The notes beneath the pieces are model-generated. The model ran no database searches. It had not been told where the DNA came from and saw nothing but the letters and a program-made list of their open reading frames with translations. Both the position numbers and the translations under genes were made by a program. Below, one piece after another: positions 1 through 7,673 of a stretch of DNA of 41,662 nt (positions are counted from its first letter, which is position 1; every line of letters begins with the position of its first letter). Source of the DNA: Bacteroidales bacterium (GTDB taxonomy: Bacteria; Bacteroidota; Bacteroidia; Bacteroidales; JAQXIO01); assembly GCA_029007825.1 (NCBI GenBank), contig JAQXIO010000056.1:1-41662 (forward strand), read 5' to 3'.

Positions 1-48
1 TGTAAAAAACAATTGGAGCAAGAAAGAAACAAATCCAATATAATCTTT

Positions 49-56
49 TATATTTG
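49..56 (+). promoter_or_regulatory. Bacteroidota -7 promoter element for the multi-PAS kinase
   Basis: The sequence TATATTTG matches TAnnTTTG exactly, which predicts a transcription start near position 63. The in-frame TTG at 54 lies inside this element, so it cannot be the translation start of a transcript made from here; this favours the ATG at 171. No TTTG is seen at the ideal spacing upstream, but little upstream sequence is available. Confidence 0.55.
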
Positions 57-170
57 CCACTTACACAGAGCAACTCAAAGGGGTATAACTTGCGTCTGTA
101 TTTTTGCCTTCGGTACGGAGTGTTCCCCCCTCCAGAAAGGGGTTATCTTTTTACGAATATAAGTATACCG

Positions 171-3100
171 ATGGAAACCGATTGTATTTCCCTGAAAGGG
201 GAAAGCCAGGGAGAGCCACCGCTCGATTTTCCCTGGACGATCATCTTTTTCGATGAAAATTTACGTATAAGCCAGGTAAAGAATTATCCTGAAAATTTTC
301 TATTTTCTCTTTCACCGGAAGGTCTCACGGGTGTTTCCGTGAACGACCTGAAGGAGTATGCGGCTGTTCCGAACCGCAAAGCTGCCGGCTTACTGGCCGG
401 GCAGATCGTAAAGTCGCAACAGGAGAAACGGAGCGTTTCTTTCGAAAGTGCTTTTTTGAAAGAGAAGGGAGAGTGGTCTCCTATATTTTGCTATACGGCA
501 TGTGCAACGGACGGATGCGTGTCGTGCCATATCATGACGATAGATAAGAGGGATTTAAAGTCTGAGGGGGCATGTGCGGACAAACCGGCAGAGGAGGCTT
601 CGCTGAAGTTCGAAAATCTTTTCAATGCGCTCGAGGCGGGTGTGGAGTATTACAATGCTGCGGGTGAACTGATGGAGACAAACCGGTATATGGAGGAGTT
701 GTTAGGGATGGATAAGGAGACTCTTTGTGCCCTGAAGACGAATCTTTTTACGAAGAGGTATATACCGGATGTTGCGAAGGAGCTGATCAGGGCGGGGAAA
801 AGGAGTTTCTCGACCTGTGAGTACGACTTCGACGAGATTGCCAGGCGTAACGAGGGGTATAAGACGAGCAAGAGGGGAAAGATGTCTCTCGAGATCAGGA
901 CTTCTCCTATTTACAATAGCGGGGGCGAATTGACCGGAACTTTCGTAATGTTGTTCGATGCGAGCGAGTATACGCGGCTGCAAAAGAGGTATGAGTTGCT
1001 TTACAACCAGAACGAGACAATTCTCCAGTCGCTGCCGGTCGGGGTGGAGATGTATTCGTGCGACGGCGTGCTGCAATACCTGAACGACCGCGATTGCGAA
1101 ATTTTCGGCGTTAACCGTAAGGATGTCCTTTTGGGCGGGGATATCAATATCAACAATAACCCGAACCTTCCGCAGGAATTAAAGGATGCCGTAAGGGAGA
1201 AACGGAGGGTACACCTCGATTTCCCCTATGATTTCGGGGCCGTACACGACACGGGCTATTACCTAAGTTCTCATCCGAACGAGGTGAAACGGATCGATTG
1301 CGACGGAACTCCGGTTATCAATTCGGAGGGGGAGACGGAGAATTATCTGTTTATCGTGAACGATATAACGGATTATTATATCCAAAGCCGGATACTGGAG
1401 GAGATGCGGCAGAACCTTATATATGCGATGAAGGCGGGCGATGCAAATGCGTGGACTTTGGATTTGAAAACCAAAACGCTGTTGTTGCTGGAGTATGAAA
1501 ATCCGGGAAAGAAGGCGTTGCTTCTGGAAACAGTTCTTTGCAGTATGCATCCTGACGACCGCAAGGTTTATCTGGAAACGATAGAGGCTATTTCGACAGG
1601 GCAGATCGAGCATGCGGAGATGGTGCTGAGGTATTTCAGCAAAAAAGACGGTGATTACCGGTATTATGATAACCGTATGGGTGCGCGCAAAAATGCACAG
1701 GGTATAATTACGCATATTACGGGTATCGAGCGTAATATTACAGAAAAGAGTATTCAGAAGCTGGAGCTGGAGAATGCACGAAAGAGCCTCGGCCTTGCGA
1801 TGGAGGCGGCGGATATCAAGGCGTGGATTTACGATATGCAGAGCCGAAAATCGAAAGTGCTTTACGGGCAGGCGGGTAATGACGAGGGGAAAACGGATTT
1901 TTCGCTTTTTGTGCACCCGGACGATAAAGAGGTTTTCAAAGAGCATTACCGTAGCGTTTCGGAAGGCAGGAAGTCAAAGGACAGCATAATTGTAAGGGGA
2001 AACAAGGAGGGTGTTTACCGCCATTACGAAAGCACGATTTCATCGGTAAGGAACGAAGAGGGTGCTATTTCGCACCTAATCGGTTCGTTGAAGGATGTAA
2101 CGGACGCTTTATCGACCCAGCGGGAGCTGAAACGGCAGAAGGATTTCATATCGCTGGCACTGAGCGCCGGCAATATGGCGGTATGGATTTACGATATCGG
2201 GGAGGAGGCTTTTTCATCGCTCGAGGGCAATGCTCTGGCGGGTGAACGCCTGACGATGGAGCAGAATCTGTCGCTGCTGCACCCGGACGACGCCGTTTCT
2301 TTTCTTTCAAGATTCCAGAGTGTCATTGAGGAACATGTCCCGAAACTGAATCTTAAGCTGCGCTACCGTGACGAGAGCGTAGAAGGGGGTTACCGCCATT
2401 ATGAGTCGTCTATTATCCCGATCCGCAACGAGTGGGGAAAGATTACGCACCTTACGGGCACGCAGAAGGATGTGACGAACGATTATTTCCAACAGGAGGA
2501 GTTGCGGCAGAGCAAACTGAAAACCGACCTGGCTATCCGCACGTCGGGCATCGTGCTGTGGGAATTCGATAACCGTACCGGGCTTTTTACCTGCTATAAC
2601 GAACCGATCAACGGTTACGACGAATCGAAAAAGTTGTCGACGGGCGATTACTTCAACGCTACTCATCCGGACGATCTGGAGATTATAAAGTCAAACGCTA
2701 CGATTGTTGCGGAGGGAAGGGACGAGTCTCTGTGTTTCGACGTGCGGATGAGGTATCCGAACGATCCGGAGTGGTATTACTGTACGATCAGCGGTTCTCC
2801 ATTCGAGAAGGAGAGCAACGGAAAGGTGGTGAAGTATGCGGGTTTTCGACGGGATAATACGGAGTTGCAGAGGAAGCGGACTTTACTGAGTAATATTTTG
2901 AATAATGTTCCGGTTCCGATTCATATCAAGGATGTGGAGGACAACCAGAAATATGTTTTCTGGAACGAGGAGAGTAAAAAGCTTTTCGGCGACGCAACGG
3001 AGAAAACGTTGTATTCGGTTGTGGATGCGGAACAGGCTGAAAAGATCGATGAGATCGACCGCCGCGTTTTTGAAACGGGAGAACCTTATCTGGGACAGGA

Positions 3101-4730
3101 GAAGGTTTTAACTTTAGAGGGAAAGGAGTACGATACGATCGTGCGCAAGTGCATTATTTACGAAAACGGCAAACGGCTTTTATTAGGGGTACGTTGGGAT
3201 GCGGGGCTGCAAAACGAGCTTCAGCTGAAATCGAAGATTCTTTCGATTTCGATGGATGCTTTGCAGGCTTATACGTGGTATTACGATTCGCGGGACGGTG
3301 TGCTGGTATTCGGCGACGGTTTCGAAAAGACGGGAGGCGACCGTACGGCTCTGAACAGTGTGGAGAAGTTTGCCGGACAGATTCATGAGGAGGACCGGGA
3401 GCGTTTCACTTCCCTTATGAGCAATTTTTTGCAGAAGGAGGAGGGTGAGTTTGCCGTGGAATACAGAATCGACCTTGCCAACACGGGGGATTATGACTGG
3501 TGGGAGTGCCGGGGTACGATGGAGACGATGCGACGGGATAACGTTACCTACAAATATATGTTCGGGATGGATATCAATATCAGCGGACACAAACGTACGG
3601 AGCTGGACCTGTTACATAACAAAACGGAGCTTGCCAAACTGAACAAACAGAATGAGCTGGTACTGAACAATACGAATTCGGGGCTGGCTTATATTACGAA
3701 GGATTATGTGGTACAGTGGGAGAATATCAATATTCATTCGACGGATTTGCCTATTCGTTACAAAAAGGGGGAGGTTTGCTACAGGAGTACGCATGGCCGG
3801 AATTCGCCGTGTGAATTCTGCGTTATGACGAGGGCTTTGCAGACGAAACAGATGGAGCAGAGTGAATTCGATTTCGACGACGGACGGTCTATCGAGGTTT
3901 TCGCAATGCCTGTGTTTAACGAGAAGGGTGAAACAGAAGGTGCGGTTCTCCGGGTGGACGATATTTCGGAACGAAAGGGGATGATCCGCGACTTGCAGAA
4001 GGCGAAGATGCAGGCGGAGCAGTCGGATAAACTGAAATCGGCATTTCTTGCGAATATGAGCCATGAGATTCGTACGCCTTTGAATGCGATTGTGGGTTTT
4101 TCGGATTTAATGACGGTTGCGACGGATAACGAGGAGCGTGAGGAGTACAGCAAGATTATCAAAACGAACAATGAGCTGCTGTTGAAATTGATCAACGATA
4201 TTCTGGATTTATCGAAGATCGAGGCGGGGTCGGTTGTCTTAAAGTACGAACGGTTCGATATGGCGGAGCATTTCGATGAGGTGGCAACGGCTATGCGCCG
4301 GCGGATCAGTAATCCGGCGATCCGTTTTATCAGCAAAAATCCGTACCGGAGTTGTATCATCAAATCGGATAAGAGCCGCTTAACTCAGATTCTGACGAAT
4401 TATGTAACCAATTCGATAAAGTACACTGAACGGGGCTATATCGAAATGGGGTATGAACATACCGGCGAGGCTATACGGTTGTATGTAAGGGATAGTGGTA
4501 TCGGTATCTCGGACGATAAACGCCACCGGGTTTTCCACCGCTTTGAGAAACTGGATGAGTTTGCGCAGGGAACGGGGCTGGGGCTTTCGATCTGTAAGGC
4601 TATTGCGGAGACTTTCGGGGGTAGTGTCGGGTTCGATTCGCATCCGGGCGAGGGTTCTGTATTCTGGGCTACGATACCTTGTGCTGCCGAAGTGGTTTTG
4701 GCTTCCGAAGAGAGTGCGGAAATGGCCTAA
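171..4730 (+). CDS. Soluble multi-PAS sensor histidine kinase
   Basis: This 1519-residue protein has about nine PAS or PAS-like sensory modules in tandem, with module starts near nt 615, 1020, 1410, 1790, 2150, 2518, 2888, 3245 and 3650. A HisKA dimerisation domain follows, with the phospho-accepting histidine in SHEIRTPLNA (codon at 4062), then a HATPase domain with N box (NYVTNSIKYT), G1 (DSGIGIS) and G2 (GTGLGLSI) motifs. No signal peptide or membrane segment is visible, so it probably senses in the cytoplasm. There is no receiver or DNA-binding domain, so a separate partner is needed; none is adjacent. Modules three to six resemble each other (AW-YD, HPDD, YRHYES, IT-DVT motifs), which suggests internal duplication. 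The last PAS module carries three cysteines (VCYRS and PCEFC), a pattern seen in some PAS domains and possibly binding metal or sensing redox. The start at 171 is chosen over a TTG at 54, which lies inside the promoter element. Confidence 0.88.
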   Translation: METDCISLKGESQGEPPLDFPWTIIFFDENLRISQVKNYPENFLFSLSPEGLTGVSVNDLKEYAAVPNRKAAGLLAGQIVKSQQEKRSVSFESAFLKEKGEWSPIFCYTACATDGCVSCHIMTIDKRDLKSEGACADKPAEEASLKFENLFNALEAGVEYYNAAGELMETNRYMEELLGMDKETLCALKTNLFTKRYIPDVAKELIRAGKRSFSTCEYDFDEIARRNEGYKTSKRGKMSLEIRTSPIYNSGGELTGTFVMLFDASEYTRLQKRYELLYNQNETILQSLPVGVEMYSCDGVLQYLNDRDCEIFGVNRKDVLLGGDININNNPNLPQELKDAVREKRRVHLDFPYDFGAVHDTGYYLSSHPNEVKRIDCDGTPVINSEGETENYLFIVNDITDYYIQSRILEEMRQNLIYAMKAGDANAWTLDLKTKTLLLLEYENPGKKALLLETVLCSMHPDDRKVYLETIEAISTGQIEHAEMVLRYFSKKDGDYRYYDNRMGARKNAQGIITHITGIERNITEKSIQKLELENARKSLGLAMEAADIKAWIYDMQSRKSKVLYGQAGNDEGKTDFSLFVHPDDKEVFKEHYRSVSEGRKSKDSIIVRGNKEGVYRHYESTISSVRNEEGAISHLIGSLKDVTDALSTQRELKRQKDFISLALSAGNMAVWIYDIGEEAFSSLEGNALAGERLTMEQNLSLLHPDDAVSFLSRFQSVIEEHVPKLNLKLRYRDESVEGGYRHYESSIIPIRNEWGKITHLTGTQKDVTNDYFQQEELRQSKLKTDLAIRTSGIVLWEFDNRTGLFTCYNEPINGYDESKKLSTGDYFNATHPDDLEIIKSNATIVAEGRDESLCFDVRMRYPNDPEWYYCTISGSPFEKESNGKVVKYAGFRRDNTELQRKRTLLSNILNNVPVPIHIKDVEDNQKYVFWNEESKKLFGDATEKTLYSVVDAEQAEKIDEIDRRVFETGEPYLGQEKVLTLEGKEYDTIVRKCIIYENGKRLLLGVRWDAGLQNELQLKSKILSISMDALQAYTWYYDSRDGVLVFGDGFEKTGGDRTALNSVEKFAGQIHEEDRERFTSLMSNFLQKEEGEFAVEYRIDLANTGDYDWWECRGTMETMRRDNVTYKYMFGMDINISGHKRTELDLLHNKTELAKLNKQNELVLNNTNSGLAYITKDYVVQWENINIHSTDLPIRYKKGEVCYRSTHGRNSPCEFCVMTRALQTKQMEQSEFDFDDGRSIEVFAMPVFNEKGETEGAVLRVDDISERKGMIRDLQKAKMQAEQSDKLKSAFLANMSHEIRTPLNAIVGFSDLMTVATDNEEREEYSKIIKTNNELLLKLINDILDLSKIEAGSVVLKYERFDMAEHFDEVATAMRRRISNPAIRFISKNPYRSCIIKSDKSRLTQILTNYVTNSIKYTERGYIEMGYEHTGEAIRLYVRDSGIGISDDKRHRVFHRFEKLDEFAQGTGLGLSICKAIAETFGGSVGFDSHPGEGSVFWATIPCAAEVVLASEESAEMA

Positions 4731-4844
4731 CGGGCGTAGTTACCTTCTATTTACGGGGGTATAGAAAGAATTGTGCTTTCCGCAAAAACCGGAACTCACA
4801 AGGGCACTTCCTGTGCGGTTGTGCTCAAAAAACATTAACCCCAA

Positions 4845-4885
4845 AAAGCAATATAGCCCGGAGAATCTCCGGGCTATATTGCTTT
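4845..4885. terminator. Bidirectional intrinsic terminator
   Basis: An 18-bp perfect stem (4845-4862 with 4868-4885) closes a 5-base loop. A run of five A's at 4843-4847 gives a U tract for minus-strand transcripts, and TTT follows on the plus side. It lies between two convergent genes and can serve both. The rest of the 4731-5069 gap shows no gene. Confidence 0.85.
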
Positions 4886-5069
4886 AAGCTGCTTTGCATA
4901 GAATCGCTTAAAGAGAAAGAGTTCCCCCGGTATGCCTTTTTTTGAAAAGAAAGGCCGTACCGGGACTTACATGTATTTATATATTAACGATCAAGTGTCT
5001 TGCTGGTTTCTGACCGGCAATGCCGGAGCAAAATTTCTTCCGGCAAATTGTTTTCCGGAGCGGAATTTA

Positions 5070-6110
5070 TCAATAACCGACTTTCAGTGTACAGGGTTTT
5101 CCGGTTCCGGTAATAACGATCAGATATTGTCCGCGTTGCGGCAACGACAATTCGTATTGCTCAGCGGCAGGGATTGCCTGCTGCAGTAGTGTACCTCCTA
5201 TCGTATAGAGGGCGACGGCGCTTTGCGGGGGCAGGTTGAAAATGTGCGCTTCTCCCCCACCCGTGCAAGCGACATAGGGTTGTGCGAAGTCGCCGGAGGC
5301 GGCGTCTTCTATCCCTACCTGCCCGGAATAGTAGTAGGTTGAAGTTACTTCAAGAAGATATGTATTGTTTTCCCATTCATATATCTGTTCGGCCAGAAGG
5401 TTTCCGGCGGCATCATAGGTATATACCGTTTTTTCAGATTTTACCCATGTGTTGTTCTGGTTGTCACGTGAGCTTTCTTCTTCCTGTGCAACCGTTCCGT
5501 CATCGTTATAGGTGTAGTCGGTGGCGGTGTTCAGCATCCACTGGCTGTTTTCGTAGATGGATTCTTCTTCTCTCGCCAATTTGCCTTCGCTGTAGGTGTA
5601 GGCGGTTTTGTCTTCTTGTACCCAGCCTTCGCCTACTCCCGGTTCGATTACGAATTTATATCCTTCATCGAGCGTGAGATTTCCATTTGCGTCATAGGTA
5701 TATATTCTTTTATTTTCTTCTATCCATACCTGGTTGTCTGCATCCCAGTTGGATTCTACCTGAAGGGTGCACTTTTGGGCTTCATAGAAGTATTGCGTTT
5801 TTTCGCTTTTTTTCCATGTTGTTTGTCCGGGTATCATTACGTAGAGGAGGGTGCTGTCCATTTCTCCGGAGGTGGTGTTGTAAAAGTTTTGCTCTTTTTC
5901 ATTTTCCATCCATGAGGAGGTGGCTCTTATCCACTGGTAATAGGTGTCTACTTCGAGGTTTCCGGTGAGGTCGTACCGGAACACGTGCATAGTTGTATTT
6001 TCATTCGCGGCGTTCTTTTCAATGACGCTATCGGCTTTCAGCACCTGTGGTGCGGCTACCGAAACCTGTGTTGCCAGACAAAGGGCAAAAAGAAGTAAAA
6101 ATTGTTTCAT
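5070..6110 (-). CDS. Secreted YTYD-repeat protein with T9SS-like C-terminal domain
   Basis: This 346-residue protein starts with a signal peptide (MKQFLLLFALCLATQVSVAA). The body is built of about seven degenerate repeats of roughly 38-45 residues, each with a core like YTYDANGNL followed by E-rich and W-containing strands (for example YTYDANGNLTLDE, YTYSEGKLAREE, YTYNDDGTVAQEE, YTYDAAGNLLAEQ). The pattern resembles DUF3836-like and YD-type beta repeats of Bacteroidales; the exact family is not certain. The last 65 or so residues (ALYTIGGTLLQ, then SLPQRGQYLIVITG) have the layout of a T9SS type A sorting domain: beta strands, a conserved GxYxV strand and a short end. It is therefore probably exported across the outer membrane and anchored or released. 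Its ligand is unknown. Confidence 0.8.
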   Translation of the reverse strand: MKQFLLLFALCLATQVSVAAPQVLKADSVIEKNAANENTTMHVFRYDLTGNLEVDTYYQWIRATSSWMENEKEQNFYNTTSGEMDSTLLYVMIPGQTTWKKSEKTQYFYEAQKCTLQVESNWDADNQVWIEENKRIYTYDANGNLTLDEGYKFVIEPGVGEGWVQEDKTAYTYSEGKLAREEESIYENSQWMLNTATDYTYNDDGTVAQEEESSRDNQNNTWVKSEKTVYTYDAAGNLLAEQIYEWENNTYLLEVTSTYYYSGQVGIEDAASGDFAQPYVACTGGGEAHIFNLPPQSAVALYTIGGTLLQQAIPAAEQYELSLPQRGQYLIVITGTGKPCTLKVGY

Positions 6111-6215
6111 ACGCTTATTTTTTAATTGTAATGAGGTTATTTCATTTATTCCGTATAAAGTAGAGAGCCGGAGAGCATAACCTGCCGTCGTGCTCTCCGG
6201 ATAAAAACGGGGCTG

Positions 6216-6968
6216 TTACCATTCGCCTCCGGTATATTCTACCGGCAGTTGGTCACGGAAGGCCATAGAGGCGTGTGTTCCGTCGCAGAAGGGTTTGTTG
6301 GTAGATTGTCCGCAACGGCAGAGGGTAACGCGGTTGCGTATCTCGTAACTGGTTCCGTCGGCGCTTTCGATGCGTATGCCTCCGCGCACCCAGATAGGGC
6401 CGCTGACCTTTATGCCGGGGTCTTCTATAAGGCTGATACCGGGTTCGAAGCCGGGTTCGAAAAATTCGCCGGTGGTTTTATTGCGGAGCATCAGACGCCC
6501 GGCGGGACAATGGCTTGCCTCGTGTTTGACGAGTTCTTCGCCTTCGCGGGTGCCGTCTTTGCGTATCAGGTTCCATATTTGTCCGTAGGCGTCGCAGAAG
6601 CGTGCAAAGGCACAGTAGCTTTCATTGTCGAAGAGGTCGTATTTGGATCCTTCGTAAACATCGGCATCTTCGAGAATGGGGAGACGTGAGGCGGTTTCTT
6701 TGGGGTCCCACTGGGCATTGTGATGGGCTCCGTCGCAATAGGGCTTATTTTTAGACTCGCCGCAGCGGCAAAGCGCACACGGCTCTTTTACTTCATAGCT
6801 TTTTCCCTGCTTGTAAACCCAGGAGCTTCCCTCATCGTTCGGCGCGATTATCTGCTGGTCTAACGTGGGTTTGCCATAAACGAGATAAGGGCCGTCGGCC
6901 GTAATCTTAATGTAAAAGGTCTCTTTCTTTTCGTCTGCTTTGGAGGCATCGGATGCTGTTGTTTTCAT
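6216..6968 (-). CDS. Double CDGSH-type iron-sulfur protein
   Basis: This 250-residue cytoplasmic protein has two CDGSH iron-sulfur motifs: CRCGESKNKPYCDGAH in the N-terminal third and CRCGQSTNKPFCDGTH near the C terminus. Each matches C-x-C-x2-S/T-x3-P-x-C-D-G-x-H, whose three Cys and one His hold a 2Fe-2S cluster in mitoNEET-type proteins. Between them lies about 100 residues with FDNESYCAFARFCDAYG and ASHCPAGRL, which resembles the extra iron-sulfur-associated segment of bacterial multi-CDGSH proteins. The role is likely electron transfer or cluster handling; the partner is unknown. The start at MKTTAS (6968) is preferred; the in-frame ATG 30 bases upstream would add ten residues unlike the family. 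The 5' region is shared with the divergent YciI-like gene. Confidence 0.88.
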   Translation of the reverse strand: MKTTASDASKADEKKETFYIKITADGPYLVYGKPTLDQQIIAPNDEGSSWVYKQGKSYEVKEPCALCRCGESKNKPYCDGAHHNAQWDPKETASRLPILEDADVYEGSKYDLFDNESYCAFARFCDAYGQIWNLIRKDGTREGEELVKHEASHCPAGRLMLRNKTTGEFFEPGFEPGISLIEDPGIKVSGPIWVRGGIRIESADGTSYEIRNRVTLCRCGQSTNKPFCDGTHASMAFRDQLPVEYTGGEW

Positions 6969-7276
6969 AATCGTAAAGTTGGTTTGTTTAAAAAACACGC
7001 GGATATGAAATTTGGTTGCGGCAGAAATCGTCCGGGGGGTGCGCCCTGAAACCGGAGAGGCGTATAAAACTACGATTCATCGGGGATGGGAAGAGAAATA
7101 TTTATTATATTTAACTTACATAGGCAGCGTATCGAGTGCATTTTCTGCTGAAAACAAGAGGTGTTTTTATTCCAAATACTGAATGGCAGCTTTCATTTCG
7201 ATCTTAATCTCTTTCTACTACGAATCAGGGAGATATAAATTCCATAAAGGAGATGCAAAAAACAGAGATTAATCCG

Positions 7277-7284
7277 TATGTTTG
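7277..7284 (+). promoter_or_regulatory. -7 promoter element of the YciI-like gene
   Basis: TATGTTTG fits TAnnTTTG. The predicted transcription start is near 7291, ten bases before the ATG at 7301, which rules out the in-frame ATG at 7253. The preceding stretch 6999-7276 holds no gene that I can support. Confidence 0.5.
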
Positions 7285-7300
7285 CAAAAAATCTACCGTT

Positions 7301-7585
7301 ATGTTCGTAATTGTCCTAACTTATAAAGCTCCATTAGAAGAGATCGACCGACATTTGGAAGCGCACCGGGCTTTTCTCAACAGGTATTACGCTTCGGGTA
7401 ACTTTATCGTATCTGGTCCACAGAATCCCCGCGAGGGGGGCGTAATCCTTTGCCGTGCTACCGACCGCAAGGAGGTAGAAAAGATTCTTTCGGAGGATCC
7501 GTTCAATGCGGTGGCGGAATACAGCATTACGGAGTTTCTGCCTACGAAATATGCAGCGGGGTTCGAGCTGTGTACCGATAAATAA
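7301..7585 (+). CDS. YciI-like protein
   Basis: This 94-residue protein begins MFVIVLTYKAPLEEID and contains HLEAHRAFLNRYYASG and VSGPQNPREGGVIL, which is the ferredoxin-like alpha/beta fold of the YciI family with its conserved histidine and SGP segment. In established family members the His-Asp pair suggests catalysis, but substrates are mostly unknown. The length is typical of the family (about 95-100 residues). The start at 7301 is chosen because it gives the canonical N terminus and lies just after a promoter element; an ATG at 7253 would add 16 atypical residues. It stands 88 bases before the rhamnosidase, which has its own -7 element, so the two need not be cotranscribed. Confidence 0.85.
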   Translation: MFVIVLTYKAPLEEIDRHLEAHRAFLNRYYASGNFIVSGPQNPREGGVILCRATDRKEVEKILSEDPFNAVAEYSITEFLPTKYAAGFELCTDK

Positions 7586-7629
7586 GCATTTTTTCCGCTT
7601 TTTTTCTTCCCGGATCGCAGTTTTTTATG

Positions 7630-7637
7630 TAGTTTTG
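7630..7637 (+). promoter_or_regulatory. -7 promoter element of the rhamnosidase gene
   Basis: TAGTTTTG fits TAnnTTTG and predicts a transcription start near 7644, giving a leader of about 30 bases before the ATG at 7674. No clear TTTG is seen at the -33 position. Confidence 0.5.
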
Positions 7638-7673
7638 TTTTTCCTAAGACTATCATAAACAGTAGATAAATTC

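Noticed and set aside
54..170. TTG start extending the multi-PAS kinase by 39 residues
   Set aside because: The TTG is inside the TAnnTTTG promoter element, so the transcript would not contain it.
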